Assembly: GCA_003577275.1 (NCBI GenBank)
Contig: QEVO01000002.1
Span: 590,662 to 654,661, forward strand
Direction of reading: 5' to 3'
DNA: 64,000 nucleotides
Source of the DNA: Pseudomonadota bacterium
GTDB taxonomy: Bacteria; Pseudomonadota; Alphaproteobacteria; Sphingomonadales; Govanellaceae
In this document: positions 43,368-52,766 of the stretch, piece after piece
Layout: each line of letters starts with the position of its first letter
Position numbering within the stretch: position 1 is the stretch's first letter
Made by a program: the position numbers and the translations under genes
The notes under the pieces: model-generated
Told to the model about the DNA's origin: nothing
The model's input: only the letters and a program-made list of their open reading frames with translations
Databases searched by the model: none

Positions 43368-44383
43368 CAGGGGCGTCCTTCCGTCATCGGCAGCAGACGT
43401 TCAAGCTCATCCATGACGGCCGTAACGTCAATCGTGTCCGCCGGCGGCGGCGTCATCAGGCGGTCAAGCCGGTCAAAATCCATGGCCGACAAATCATCGA
43501 CCCCTTCCAGCACCGACCGGCGCTCTTCGAAAGAGGCGTTGCACAGGAGGGCGATATCGCAGCCGGCGTCAAGCGAGCGCCGCGCCCGCTCCGCCATCGG
43601 CCCGACCAGCGCCTTCATGGAGATGTCATCGCTAAGGAGAACGCCGGCAAAGCCGATCTCGCCGCGGATGATGTCGCCAACGATCCGCCGCGACCAGGTG
43701 GCGGGCGTCGTCGGGTCAAAGGCTTCATAGGTGATGTGGGCGGTCATGGCGATGGGCAGATCGGCAAGCGCCGCAAACGGCGGAAAGTCCAGCCGCCGCA
43801 ACGCCTCCGCCGGGGCCGCCACATGGGGCAATTCCAGATGGCTGTCAGCGGCCGCCCGGCCATGCCCCGGGATATGCTTGATCACCGGCAGCACGCCGCC
43901 CGCCATGAGGCCGTCCGCCGCCGCCCGGCCGAGGGCGATCACCGGCTCAGGCCGCTCGCCATAGGCGCGATCGCCAATGATGTGATGGGCGCCGTGAAAC
44001 TTAAGATCGAGCACCGGCAGGCAATCCACCGTGACGCCCAAGGGCTTTAAATCGGCAGCGATGAGCCGACTGTTTAAGTAGGCGGCGCGCGCCGCCGCCT
44101 CGGGATCGCGCTCCCATAAATCGGCGAAGGCGGCAGCCGGCGGCGGGCGACGCCAGTGCGGCGGGCAGAGCCGCGCCACCCGCCCGCCTTCCTGATCGAT
44201 GAGCACCGGCGCGGCGCGGCCCACCACCTGATGGAGCGCCGCCACCAAGTCGCGCACTTGGGACGGCTCCAGGCAATGACGGGCGAAGAGAATGAAGCCG
44301 AAGGGTTGTAATTCGCCATAAAGCGCCGCTTCCTCGGGCTCCAGGCGGTCGGCGGCGCAATCCAGGATGATGGGGCGAACCAT
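43367..44383 (-). CDS. nagZ: Beta-N-acetylhexosaminidase NagZ
   Basis: A 338-residue family 3 glycoside hydrolase that removes N-acetylglucosamine from recycled muropeptides in the cytoplasm. KHIPGHGRAAADSHLELP is the NagZ signature with the histidine of the catalytic dyad, and LLSDDISMKALVG gives the nucleophile aspartate. ATG 44383 has AGAGG at the right distance; a codon at 44392 is too close to it. It lies 13 bases after the SPOR gene. Confidence 0.95.
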   Translation of the reverse strand: MVRPIILDCAADRLEPEEAALYGELQPFGFILFARHCLEPSQVRDLVAALHQVVGRAAPVLIDQEGGRVARLCPPHWRRPPPAAAFADLWERDPEAAARAAYLNSRLIAADLKPLGVTVDCLPVLDLKFHGAHHIIGDRAYGERPEPVIALGRAAADGLMAGGVLPVIKHIPGHGRAAADSHLELPHVAAPAEALRRLDFPPFAALADLPIAMTAHITYEAFDPTTPATWSRRIVGDIIRGEIGFAGVLLSDDISMKALVGPMAERARRSLDAGCDIALLCNASFEERRSVLEGVDDLSAMDFDRLDRLMTPPPADTIDVTAVMDELERLLPMTEGRP

Positions 44384-44396
44384 GGGCGTCATCCTC

Positions 44397-45149
44397 TTAA
44401 GGCTTGACCAGGAAGCAGCCTTGGCCGCCCGACCGCAAGACGGCGCACAGCTTGTCGGCTGCGGCCTTACCAGCAAGCGGTCCGGCCTGCAGGCGGTATA
44501 GCACGACGCCATCGTCCTTGCGCAGCGGCGAGACCACCCGCTTGGCCGCCTTCAGCTCAGGATAGATTTGGCTGAGACGATCCCAAGCCAGCTCCGCCGC
44601 CGCCTGGCTGCCCAGCGCGCCCAGTTGGACATAGACCGCCTCAGCCGCCGGCGGTGTCGGCGAGGCTGGCGGCGTCGGCGGCGTCACTTTGGCGGGAACG
44701 ACTTCCACCGCTGTTTTTGCTTGTTCATCGGCGGCAACCGGCGGCGCTTCCAGTTCTGCTTCCGCCGCCGGCTTTGTATCAAGCGCCGGCGCGGGCGTCG
44801 GCAGGGGGCGCTCAATAGGCAATTCCGGACCCGGCCGCAGGCGCACGGCGGCATCCTCGCCATCGCCGCTCACCCGGTTGTAGACCAACTTGTCGCGGTC
44901 GGGCACCGTCATGCCGCCGGGATCATCGGGCTTGATCCGTACTGGACCGCTGGGCGCACGCACCAGCGGCGGCTCGGCGCTAAGCGCCCGCTGGCCTTCA
45001 CGATAGGCATAGACGATCGCCACCGCGAACACCGCCGCCACCGCAGCAGCCGCGATGATGGTCGGCCGGCGATGACGGCGCAGCCAAGCTTGCAGGATGC
45101 TGTCTTGCGCCTCCGTCTCAGCTATGCCTTGCTGCCTTCTCGCGGCCAT
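44397..45149 (-). CDS. SPOR-domain membrane protein
   Basis: A 250-residue protein. One helix (about 30-50) anchors it, followed by a proline/alanine-rich linker and a C-terminal SPOR domain (AVYVQLGALGSQAAAELAWDRLSQIYPEL, GKAAADKLCAVL). SPOR domains bind denuded glycan strands at the septum. It lies three bases after argS, conserved next to nagZ in many alphaproteobacteria. Confidence 0.92.
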   Translation of the reverse strand: MAARRQQGIAETEAQDSILQAWLRRHRRPTIIAAAAVAAVFAVAIVYAYREGQRALSAEPPLVRAPSGPVRIKPDDPGGMTVPDRDKLVYNRVSGDGEDAAVRLRPGPELPIERPLPTPAPALDTKPAAEAELEAPPVAADEQAKTAVEVVPAKVTPPTPPASPTPPAAEAVYVQLGALGSQAAAELAWDRLSQIYPELKAAKRVVSPLRKDDGVVLYRLQAGPLAGKAAADKLCAVLRSGGQGCFLVKP

Positions 45150-45152
45150 CGC

Positions 45153-46907
45153 TCAATGCATCTCGTCCACCGGCGTAACGCCCAACACTTTAAGACCCGA
45201 GGCGATGACACAGGCCAGCGCGCGGATCATCGCCAGACGGGCGCGGGTCAGCGCCGCATTGCCGTCGATGAGAAAGCGCAGCGACGGATCATCGTTGCCG
45301 CGGTTCCAATGGCCATGAAATTCGGAGGCCAGATCGTAGAGGTAAAAGGCGATGCGGTGCGGCTCGTGCGCCAAGGCCGCCGCTTCCACAATGCGCGGCC
45401 AATTGAGCATCGCTTTGATCAGCGCCACTTCGCCGGCATCGGTCAGCGCCGACAGATCGGCGGCAGCCAGCGCGTGATCGGAGAAATCCGCATCGGGAAA
45501 AGCCTCCGCCGCCTTGCGCATCACCGACATGACGCGGGCATGAGCGTACTGGACATAGAACACCGGGTTGTCCCGCGACTGCTCCATGACCTTGGCGAAG
45601 TCGAAATCAAGGGGCGCATCATTCTTGCGCGTCAGCATGATGAAGCGCACCACGTCCTTGCCCACTTCGTCGACCACATCGCGCAGGGTGACGAAACTGC
45701 CGGCGCGCTTGGACATCTTATAGGGCTCGCCGCCGCGATAAAGCTTGACCAGTTGGCAAAGTTTGACGTCGAGCTCCGCCTTGCCGTCGCTCAACGCCTT
45801 GACCGCCGCCTGCATGCGCTTGACATAGCCGCCGTGATCGGCGCCCCAGACATCGATCATGTCGAGAAAGCCGCGCCGGATCTTGTCGTAGTGATAGGCG
45901 ACGTCAGCGGCGAAATAGGTCCAACTGCCGTCTGACTTTTGCATCGGCCGATCGACGTCATCGCCAAATGAGGTTGCCTTGAATAGGAGTTGCGGACGCG
46001 GCTCCCATTCGTCCGGCGTCTTGCCCTTGGGCGGCTCCAGCACGCCGGTATAGATCAATGCCTTCTCGCGCAGCAACTCCACCGCCGCGTCGATCCGGCC
46101 ATCGTCGTGCAGGCTGCGCTCGGAAAAGAACACCGCGTGCTCGATGCCCAACACCCGCAAGTCTTCCTTGATCATCGCCATCATCGCCTCGGTGGCAACG
46201 CGACGCACCATGGGCAGCCATTCGGATTCCGGTTTGGCAATGAGCGCGTCGCCGTACTGCGCCTTCAGACCCTGCCCCACCGCCTTCAAGTAATCGCCGG
46301 GATAAAGACCTTGCGGTATCTCGCCGATATCCTCGCCCAACGCCTCGCGATAGCGCAGGTAGGCCGAGCGCGCCAGGACTTCGATCTGCGCCCCGGCATC
46401 GTTGATGTAGTATTCACGCACCACGGCGAAGCCGGCTTTTTCCAGCAAGTTCGACAAGGCGTCGCCAAACACCGCGCCCCGGCAATGGCCGACGTGCATG
46501 GGGCCGGTGGGATTGGCCGAGACGTACTCGACATTGACCATGCGGCCTGCCCCAAGGACGGAATCGCCGAAGGCTGGCCCGGCGGCGAGGATTTCCGGCA
46601 CCCGCGCCCGCACGAAACCATCCTCTAAGCGCAAATTGATAAAGCCCGGCCCGGCGATCTCCACCGCCGCCACGCCATTATCGCCCCGCAGCCGTTCAGC
46701 CAGCATGGTCGCCACCTCGCGCGGGTTCTTGCCGGCCGGCTTGGCCAGCACCAGGGCAGCGTTGGTGGCGATGTCGCCGTGGGCCGCTTCCCGCGGCGCT
46801 TCGGCGCTGATCCCGGCCAAGGGCAGCCCGGCGGGCAGCGCGCCGGCGGCGGTCAGGGCGTCGATATGGCTCGTCAGCCGCTCATGGAAGTGTTTGAAAA
46901 TGTTCAT
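45153..46907 (-). CDS. argS: Arginyl-tRNA synthetase
   Basis: A 584-residue class I enzyme. The HIGH motif appears as [19 protein letters not shown] and the KMSKS-like motif as [12 protein letters not shown]. The C-terminal anticodon-binding helical bundle ends with [17 protein letters not shown]. Length is standard. Its start overlaps the dGTPase stop by four bases. Confidence 0.97.
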   Translation of the reverse strand: MNIFKHFHERLTSHIDALTAAGALPAGLPLAGISAEAPREAAHGDIATNAALVLAKPAGKNPREVATMLAERLRGDNGVAAVEIAGPGFINLRLEDGFVRARVPEILAAGPAFGDSVLGAGRMVNVEYVSANPTGPMHVGHCRGAVFGDALSNLLEKAGFAVVREYYINDAGAQIEVLARSAYLRYREALGEDIGEIPQGLYPGDYLKAVGQGLKAQYGDALIAKPESEWLPMVRRVATEAMMAMIKEDLRVLGIEHAVFFSERSLHDDGRIDAAVELLREKALIYTGVLEPPKGKTPDEWEPRPQLLFKATSFGDDVDRPMQKSDGSWTYFAADVAYHYDKIRRGFLDMIDVWGADHGGYVKRMQAAVKALSDGKAELDVKLCQLVKLYRGGEPYKMSKRAGSFVTLRDVVDEVGKDVVRFIMLTRKNDAPLDFDFAKVMEQSRDNPVFYVQYAHARVMSVMRKAAEAFPDADFSDHALAAADLSALTDAGEVALIKAMLNWPRIVEAAALAHEPHRIAFYLYDLASEFHGHWNRGNDDPSLRFLIDGNAALTRARLAMIRALACVIASGLKVLGVTPVDEMH

Positions 46908-48112
46908 AATTCGTATGTCGAGATGTCAAAGAGACGCTTGTGTTCCAATAGCGCATAGCTGTCGGTCATGCCGGCGATGAAGTCGGCGATGACCCGCGCC
47001 CGACTGACCGCATCGCCGTTTGCCGCTTTCTCGAACCACTCGGTGGGCAGGCAATTGGGCTCCGCCATGTAGAGGTCGAACAGCTCACGCACCACGCGGC
47101 GGGCCTTGCTCGCCATGCGGTTGACCTTGTAATGGCGGTACATGTGATTGTTCAAGAAGGTTTTCAGCTCCCGGTCGATGGTTTTCATGACCTCGGAAAA
47201 GGCCACCACCGGCTTGCCGGCCTCGCGAATGTCCTGGGCCGACGCGGGCTTTAAATCCTCAATCCGCCGCCCGGTCTCGGCGATGATATCCTCGACCATG
47301 CGGCTGATCAGGCGGCGCACCGCCTCATGGATGCGCCGCGCCTTGTCGAGCGCCGGATAAGCCGCGTCCACCTCGGCCACCACTTCGGCCACCAGCGGCA
47401 CGGCGCAAAGGTCTTCGAGGGAGAACAGCCCGGCCCGCACCCCGTCGTCAATGTCATGATTGTTATAGGCGACATCGTCGGCGATGGCCGCCACCTGCGC
47501 CTCGGCGCTGGCGTAGGTGTGAAGCTCCAGATCGTGGGTTTTGACATAATCGCCGATGCCGACGGGCAGCGGTTTCGCCTCGCCCTTTCGCATCAACGGC
47601 CCATTGTGCTTGGCCAGGCCCTCGAGCGCCTCCCAAGTCAAATTGAGACCGGGAAACGCCCCATAGCGCTCTTCCAGATAGGTCACCACCCGCAGGGACT
47701 GGGCGTTGTGATCGAACCCGCCGTAAGGCGCCATGGCGGCGTTGAGCGCGTCTTCGCCGGCGTGGCCGAAGGGGGTATGACCGAAATCGTGGGCCAAGGA
47801 CAGGGCTTCGGTGAGATCCTCGTTCAGGCCGAACACCCGGCACACCGAGCGGGCGATTTGCGCCACCTCGATGGAGTGAGTGAGCCGGGTGCGGTAATAG
47901 TCGCCCTCGTGATGGACGAACACCTGCGTTTTGTGCTTCAAGCGCCGAAACGCGCCGCAATGGATGATGCGGTCGCGATCGCGCTGAAATGGCGAGCGGG
48001 TAGCGCTTTCCGCCTCGGGATAGAGACGGCCGCGGCTGGCCGCCGGGCGGCAAGCAAAGGGAGCATAGCGCTCCACCACATGATAGCGGTAGGGGGCTTT
48101 AGGTTCGGTCAT
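46904..48112 (-). CDS. dgt: Deoxyguanosinetriphosphate triphosphohydrolase-like protein
   Basis: An HD-domain enzyme of about 402 residues that hydrolyses dNTPs to deoxynucleoside and triphosphate. [13 protein letters not shown] and [19 protein letters not shown] carry the HD metal ligands, and [13 protein letters not shown] a later aspartate. [14 protein letters not shown] is typical of the dGTPase type 2 group. ATG 48112 (MTEPKAP) is chosen over 48121. It leads the operon down to tatC. Confidence 0.93.
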   Translation of the reverse strand: MTEPKAPYRYHVVERYAPFACRPAASRGRLYPEAESATRSPFQRDRDRIIHCGAFRRLKHKTQVFVHHEGDYYRTRLTHSIEVAQIARSVCRVFGLNEDLTEALSLAHDFGHTPFGHAGEDALNAAMAPYGGFDHNAQSLRVVTYLEERYGAFPGLNLTWEALEGLAKHNGPLMRKGEAKPLPVGIGDYVKTHDLELHTYASAEAQVAAIADDVAYNNHDIDDGVRAGLFSLEDLCAVPLVAEVVAEVDAAYPALDKARRIHEAVRRLISRMVEDIIAETGRRIEDLKPASAQDIREAGKPVVAFSEVMKTIDRELKTFLNNHMYRHYKVNRMASKARRVVRELFDLYMAEPNCLPTEWFEKAANGDAVSRARVIADFIAGMTDSYALLEHKRLFDISTYEL

Positions 48113-48211
48113 GGCTGGCAAGAGTAGACGGATGGCCTTGCCGGCGCAACGGCAGGCTTGGGGCGGCGATGCCAGAGATTGACAAACCGGCCGCCAGCCC
48201 TAAATCTTGTA

Positions 48212-48225
48212 GATAATAATTATTC
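48212..48225. promoter_or_regulatory. A+T-rich palindrome before erpA (possible iron-regulator site)
   Basis: GATAATAATTATTC is a near-perfect inverted repeat in the divergent dgt/erpA promoter region. It resembles half of a Fur box (GATAATNATTATC). The regulator cannot be assigned. Confidence 0.35.
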
Positions 48226-48253
48226 TTAAAATTGCACAGAAGAGAGCAAAGCC

Positions 48254-48592
48254 ATGGCCTCCACGGCCCCCTTGACCATTACCGATAGCGCCGCGCGCCG
48301 CGTGCGGCAGCTGATGGATAAGCAGAATAACGCCCAACTGAAGCTCAGGGTTTCGGTGTCGGGCGGCGGCTGCTCGGGCTTTCAATACGGCTTCGCCCTA
48401 GCTGAGTCGCCCGCCGAAGATGACACCGTGATCGAAGACAAGGGCGTCACCCTGCTCATTGACAGCATGTCCCTCCTCTATCTAGCCGGGTCGGAAATCG
48501 ATTTCTTTGAGGATCTTGCCGGCTCCAGCTTCAAGGTTAATAACCCCAACGCCGCTGCGTCCTGCGGTTGCGGAACTTCGTTCTCGATCTGA
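48254..48592 (+). CDS. erpA: Iron-sulfur cluster insertion protein ErpA
   Basis: A 112-residue A-type carrier that passes iron-sulfur clusters to apoproteins. Three conserved cysteines are visible: C40 in VSGGGCSGFQYGF, and C104 and C106 in SCGCGTSF. Full family length. The A+T-rich leader may hold an iron-responsive site. A second fragment of such a 3' end lies at 51673-51732. Confidence 0.95.
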   Translation: MASTAPLTITDSAARRVRQLMDKQNNAQLKLRVSVSGGGCSGFQYGFALAESPAEDDTVIEDKGVTLLIDSMSLLYLAGSEIDFFEDLAGSSFKVNNPNAAASCGCGTSFSI

Positions 48593-48656
48593 TAACCATT
48601 TTGCCTTAAGGTCACATTGCGTATATTGTACTTTGGGTATATGCAATGGGGTCAAT

Positions 48657-49148
48657 TTGAGTAAAAGTTTATTCACCGTCGACGCCGTCGCCAACGAAGC
48701 TGATCTTATCGCGCCGACGCTGCGCGATCTGTACCGCTATTGGCAGCGCCTGCGCGTCAATGGCGCGCTGCCGCACCGCCGCGCCATCAACCCCGCCGAC
48801 TTCGTGCCGCACTTGGGATTGGTCAATCTCATCGATGTCGTGGACGGCGGGCGCGATTTCCGCTTTCGCTTGATCGGATCGATTGTCGATCACGTACTGC
48901 AACGCAGTTATACCGGCACCACGGTTTCCGACTATCCGCGCCGCAGCGGCCGCGAACACCTGATGGCGATTTTCACCAGCGCCACCTTGGAGCGACAGCC
49001 CTATGTTGGATGCGGCAAGGTCACCTCCGTCAATTTCAAAGAGGTCACCTACTGGTCGGTGGCCCTGCCGCTGCGCGATGACGAGGCGAGCGTCTCAACG
49101 CTCCTGGTGAGCAATCACTTTAGCCCGTTGCCCACAACGCCGCTGTGA
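48657..49148 (+). CDS. PAS_5-domain protein
   Basis: A protein of about 163 residues covering one PAS domain of the alphaproteobacterial PAS_5 type (YWQRLRVNGALPHRRAINP, FRFRLIGSIVDHVLQRSYTG). No output domain is attached. The start is TTG 48657 with GGGG upstream; no ATG fits. Function is unknown; relatives are thought to be stand-alone sensors. Confidence 0.75.
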   Translation: MSKSLFTVDAVANEADLIAPTLRDLYRYWQRLRVNGALPHRRAINPADFVPHLGLVNLIDVVDGGRDFRFRLIGSIVDHVLQRSYTGTTVSDYPRRSGREHLMAIFTSATLERQPYVGCGKVTSVNFKEVTYWSVALPLRDDEASVSTLLVSNHFSPLPTTPL

Positions 49149-49180
49149 GGGGAAGACGCATTGTCCATGGATCGACATTG

Positions 49181-49209
49181 TTGACACATGCCCCGCGCCT
49201 GGCTAATAT
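49181..49209 (+). promoter_or_regulatory. Sigma-70 promoter of the mazEF module
   Basis: TTGACA (49181-49186), 17-base spacer, TAATAT (49204-49209). The AAGGA RBS follows before ATG 49239. Confidence 0.75.
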
Positions 49210-49238
49210 CAACAAAATATTTACGGTAAGGATTAGCC

Positions 49239-49481
49239 ATGCGCGTCACCGTCAAGAAATGGGGCAATAGCGCCTCCGTTCGCATTCCCAGCGCCGTCAT
49301 GCACGCCGCCAATCTCCGCTTGGACCAAACGGTGGAGGTGCGAGAGGAAAAAGGTCGGGTAGTGATCGAGCGTATCCCCGAGCCTGCTTATGACCTTGAA
49401 AAGATGCTGGATCAAATTACGCCGAAAAACCTGCATGAGCCGGTGGATTTCGGCAAACCTGTGGGCAAAGAAATCTGGTAA
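49239..49481 (+). CDS. mazE: MazE-type antitoxin (AbrB fold)
   Basis: An 80-residue protein. MRVTVKKWGNSASVRIPSAVMH is the SpoVT/AbrB swapped-hairpin DNA-binding domain, followed by EKGRVVIERIPEPAYDLEKML, the toxin-binding tail. It should neutralise MazF and repress the operon. The stop overlaps the toxin start by one base. Confidence 0.92.
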   Translation: MRVTVKKWGNSASVRIPSAVMHAANLRLDQTVEVREEKGRVVIERIPEPAYDLEKMLDQITPKNLHEPVDFGKPVGKEIW

Positions 49482-49816
49482 TGACCAGACGCTTCATACC
49501 GGATGCCGGCGATGTGGTGTGGCTGCAATTTGATCCGCAAGCGGGACACGAACAAGCAGGCCATCGACCGGCCTTGGTATTGAGCCCCGCTACGTACAAC
49601 GACAAAACAAGCCTGATGGTGTGCTGCCCGCTGACCACCAAAGCCAAAGGCTATCCATTTGAAGTGGTAATTTCCGGCGCGCGATCTGGCGTAGCGCTTG
49701 CCGATCAATTAAAGAGCCTGGATTGGCGCGCGCGCAAAGCAAAGCTGAAAGGGAAAGCAACCGCCTCCGAACTCGCTGACGTGCGGGCCAAAATCAAGGT
49801 GCTGATTGGGGGGTGA
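49481..49816 (+). CDS. mazF: MazF-type toxin endoribonuclease
   Basis: A 111-residue toxin. IPDAGDVVWLQFDPQAGHEQAGHRPALVLSP, with the conserved arginine, and CCPLTTKAKGYPFEV are typical of MazF/PemK ribonucleases, which cut mRNA at short motifs. It is paired with mazE. The cut specificity cannot be told from sequence. Confidence 0.92.
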   Translation: MTRRFIPDAGDVVWLQFDPQAGHEQAGHRPALVLSPATYNDKTSLMVCCPLTTKAKGYPFEVVISGARSGVALADQLKSLDWRARKAKLKGKATASELADVRAKIKVLIGG

Positions 49817-49982
49817 GGAAGCTGTGCAGTGCTTCATAGTTTCGATAATGTCTGGGGGCAGACGTCTGTCGACTATAGCAAGGAATTTAAGTGCCGTGTT
49901 CTCGAAACTGTGACATTAACCGTTGAGTGAATTAAGTTAAGTATCGTGTCCCAGGAATTTCTGGAATTCAGAATATCTAAGC

Positions 49983-51338
49983 ATGGATCAATTTCGAATA
50001 CGTTCTCTCACTGAGAGTGATTTAACCCAAATAATCAAGGAAGCTGGAGGAGTTAGAGCTCACCCCGACGCCAACAGTCGTGACGTGAAAGGCGCTGACT
50101 ACTTATTGAGTAATTCTGTCATTGAGCTAAAGGGTTTGGACGACGATGGTCTGGCTAAAACAGAAAGGCAAAAAAAACTTGCTATCTTGTTTCGTGAGAA
50201 TGTCTCCAACGCACCAGTGATAGTTTTAGATCGGGCCAACCTTACAGGTAATCAGCAACGCAATTATGACCATATTATCGAAGGACCGATAAAAAGCGCC
50301 GTCGCCTCGGCCCGGAAGCAAATTAAACAGTCCAGAATAGAATTTCCTAATTGCACCCACTCTATTCTATTCTTGATTAATAACGGCTATACAGCCCTCA
50401 ATCACGATGAACTCGTCCGGCTAGTAGCAGATAGAGTCCGGAAGGACACAGATAGCATAGATGGCGTTATTGTGGGTGGATGCTATTTTTATAGTGATGG
50501 ATTCGATCACTTTTTTATTTGGCCATTAGAGTACGTCCCAATAAAAATTAAATCATATCCCGCCTTTAAAGTTTTAAATGACGCATGGAATGCTTTTTCT
50601 GAAAAGTTTATGACCAGGGTGGTACGTGGAGAACTTGATGAAGACTTGCTAAAAGGACCCGTCGTTGATTGCGAATTTGAGCGGGAGGGCGTGACTTTCG
50701 TCAAGCCAGCTCCTCCTTTGGGTTTTAAGTCCGACTTCTACCGCCATGGTCGCCCTAGGAAAAACAGCACTGGCCTGGAAAAGTGTCCGCCCGTCGCAAC
50801 TATTATTGCAGGCATGACCCGTACAGATTGGGAGAGCTTTCGTCATGTTTTACCCGAAGATCCAGGTCTTCTCACGAGCCATCAAGACTGGTTACGCGAA
50901 GAACAAAAGGCGTATGAATGTGCTGAACCACTCAAACCGCTCGTGCGAATTCCAGTTAATGCTGGCAGCTGGTTAACGTGGTGCGAGGAACACAAAATAT
51001 CGCACTCATTACAATCAGTCCATTTGTATGCACTTTCGCTGTTTGAAAGTAGAATTCAAAGCATAATTTCGGGTGCACGCGAGATCAAAGAAAGTGGCTT
51101 GACGCCTATTCGTTATATTATCGTAATTACTGATGAAATTGGACAGGATCGTGCCAATGATCTTTCCCATATCGCAATTGTACGGTTGCGACCATATGAC
51201 GATCCAGTCGTTAAGCCCCTGATCGAAAATGCCCGTATATTTCATGAATATGCTCTTGCATTAGCTAGCGCGTACGCAATCGCTCACAATATCGATGCAG
51301 TTATGTGGAAATGCAATAAACGCTATGCTTGGATATGA
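49983..51338 (+). CDS. A+T-rich orphan protein with PD-(D/E)XK-like N-terminus
   Basis: A 451-residue protein I cannot assign to a family. Codon use and base composition are clearly more A+T-rich than its neighbours, which suggests recent transfer. Near the N-terminus GADYLLSNSVIELKGL supplies D39, E48 and K50 in the spacing D-x8-E-L-K of a PD-(D/E)XK nuclease core. The middle has FPNCTHSILFLINNGYTAL and DGVIVGGCYFYSDGF, and a C-terminal helical region follows. It lies next to mazEF in an accessory stretch. A defence or repair role is a guess. Confidence 0.7.
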   Translation: MDQFRIRSLTESDLTQIIKEAGGVRAHPDANSRDVKGADYLLSNSVIELKGLDDDGLAKTERQKKLAILFRENVSNAPVIVLDRANLTGNQQRNYDHIIEGPIKSAVASARKQIKQSRIEFPNCTHSILFLINNGYTALNHDELVRLVADRVRKDTDSIDGVIVGGCYFYSDGFDHFFIWPLEYVPIKIKSYPAFKVLNDAWNAFSEKFMTRVVRGELDEDLLKGPVVDCEFEREGVTFVKPAPPLGFKSDFYRHGRPRKNSTGLEKCPPVATIIAGMTRTDWESFRHVLPEDPGLLTSHQDWLREEQKAYECAEPLKPLVRIPVNAGSWLTWCEEHKISHSLQSVHLYALSLFESRIQSIISGAREIKESGLTPIRYIIVITDEIGQDRANDLSHIAIVRLRPYDDPVVKPLIENARIFHEYALALASAYAIAHNIDAVMWKCNKRYAWI

Positions 51339-51354
51339 TATGATATGATATGAT
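51332..51354. repeat. Five-base tandem repeat at a gene end
   Basis: GATAT repeated four times, overlapping the TGA stop of the orphan gene. Slippage would not alter the protein because the stop lies at the first unit. Confidence 0.8.
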
Positions 51355-51480
51355 TTAATTTCAATCTCATGTGCACTTCACCAATTCAGGCGATTCCAGG
51401 ACACATTACTCAATTTCCTGACGCTATGGTTTCATCACTCCACTAATCGGCATGGTTCTTGTCTATGTCCGCTACCGGCG

Positions 51481-51608
51481 ACCCTCTCCTTCGAGGAGAG
51501 GGCGGCGCGAAGCGCTTGGGTGAGGTGAGGTGAGGTGAGTTGACATGTACATCCCTTCACCTCATCCGGTTCGCTTAACGCTCACCCCCTTCTCCTCAAG
51601 GAGAAGGG
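51481..51608. repeat. Large intergenic inverted repeat, copy 2
   Basis: Same family as 32811-32932, with terminal hairpins CCCTCTCC-TTCGA-GGAGAGGG and CTTCTCC-TCAA-GGAGAAGG. It contains GGTGA repeated four times (51519-51538). The flank AAGTAACTCACCC...AATTTAGC is shared with copy 3, so the two copies are close relatives. They bracket the methyltransferase gene. Confidence 0.85.
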
Positions 51609-51672
51609 AAAAGTAACTCACCCATGGCAATTTAGCCGCAACCAGAGAACGAACATGTTATATTGACTCATT

Positions 51673-51732
51673 AAAAACCATGGAAACGCCGCCGCCTCCT
51701 GCGGTTGCGGTCCATCGTTTTTCGTGCAGTAA
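51673..51732 (+). pseudogene. Fragment of an erpA-like 3' end
   Basis: In frame to TAA 51730 the bases encode KNHGNAAASCGCGPSFFVQ, very close to the last residues of ErpA (NPNAAASCGCGTSFSI). TCCTGCGGTTGCGG is identical to the erpA gene. No upstream part is present, so this is a remnant of a paralogue or of a duplicated 3' end, about 3.1 kb from erpA. Confidence 0.65.
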
Positions 51733-51845
51733 TGTGTTAGAATAGCATGCGTCAGAGGGGGCCGGGTGGTCTCGAAAAAAAATGCTGCTAGCCATTTATT
51801 TCAACCTCGCTTGAGATTAAGCAATTTTTGACAGGGAGATCATCC

Positions 51846-52661
51846 ATGAGCACGGCGCTTTCCGAACCCGATTTCTCGGCCATCAAGCAACGCCAACAGG
51901 CGACATGGGCCACCGGCGATTACGCCGTGGTCGGCACCACGCTGCAAATTGTCGGCGAGCGGTTATGCGAGGCCGTTGATCTTATCGCTGGCGAGCGCGT
52001 ACTGGACGTGGCCGCCGGCAACGGCAACGCCACGCTGGCCGCCGCCCGGCGCTTTGCGGACGTCACCTCCACCGATTATGTGGAAGCGCTCCTGGATCGC
52101 GGCAAGGAACGCGCCGCCGCCGAACGGTTGCCCGTCACCTTTCAGCAGGCGGACGCCGAAGCTTTGCCCTTTGCCGATGGCAGCTTCGATGTGGCGCTAT
52201 CCACGTTCGGCGTCATGTTCACGCCAAATCAGGAAAAATCGGCGGCCGAATTGGCCCGCGTGGTGCGCAAGGGCGGGCGCATCGGCTTGGCCAACTGGAC
52301 GCCCGAGGGCTTCATCGGTCAGCTTTTCAAAATCATTGGCCAGCATGTGCCGCCGCCGGCCGGGATCAAGTCGCCGGCGCTGTGGGGAACCGAAACACGC
52401 CTGAAAGAACTGTTCCCCGGTCATCAGATAAAGACCGCCAAGCAGATCTTCCACTTCCGCTATAAATCGCCGGATCATTGGCTGGACATCTTCAAAACCT
52501 ATTACGGTCCCACCAATCGCGCCTTTGCCGCCCTGGACGCGGCAAAGCAGGCCGATCTGCAAGCCGACCTTATGGGTCTGCTGCAACGGATGAATCGCGG
52601 CGGCAAGGATACGTTAATTGTGCCCAGCGAATATTTGGAAATAGTCGTGACGACGCGGTGA
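51846..52661 (+). CDS. Class I SAM-dependent methyltransferase
   Basis: A 271-residue enzyme. GERVLDVAAGNGNATLAAARR is the SAM-binding motif, QQADAEALPFADGSFDVALSTFGVMF follows, then RVVRKGGRIGLANWTPEGFIGQ, as in UbiE/COQ5-type methyltransferases. The substrate is unknown. RBS GGGAGAT and ATG 51846. It stands alone between two copies of a large inverted repeat, which may have been carried with it. Confidence 0.88.
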   Translation: MSTALSEPDFSAIKQRQQATWATGDYAVVGTTLQIVGERLCEAVDLIAGERVLDVAAGNGNATLAAARRFADVTSTDYVEALLDRGKERAAAERLPVTFQQADAEALPFADGSFDVALSTFGVMFTPNQEKSAAELARVVRKGGRIGLANWTPEGFIGQLFKIIGQHVPPPAGIKSPALWGTETRLKELFPGHQIKTAKQIFHFRYKSPDHWLDIFKTYYGPTNRAFAALDAAKQADLQADLMGLLQRMNRGGKDTLIVPSEYLEIVVTTR

Positions 52662-52663
52662 TA

Positions 52664-52738
52664 GTGACCGGAGGCAAGGCAATCCAGCTTCACGCCATTT
52701 GGATCGCTTCAGTCGCTAACGCTCCTTCGCGATGACGA
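52664..52738. repeat. Degenerate GATTGC-type intergenic repeat
   Basis: AGGCAAGGCAATCCAG, TTTGGATCGCTTC and CTTCGCGATGACG resemble the element at 7655-7775. Confidence 0.5.
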
Positions 52739-52766
52739 ACGTGAGTTATGGCTGCGTGAGTATTTT

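Noticed and set aside
49887..49963. Imperfect direct repeat TTAAGTGCCGTGTTCTCGAA / TTAAGTATCGTGTCCCAGGA before the orphan gene
   Set aside because: Only about two-thirds of the bases match over 27 positions, too weak to call an attachment or transposon end.
51332..51354. Phase-variable switch by the GATAT repeat
   Set aside because: The stop codon is in the first unit, so changes in repeat number cannot alter the protein.
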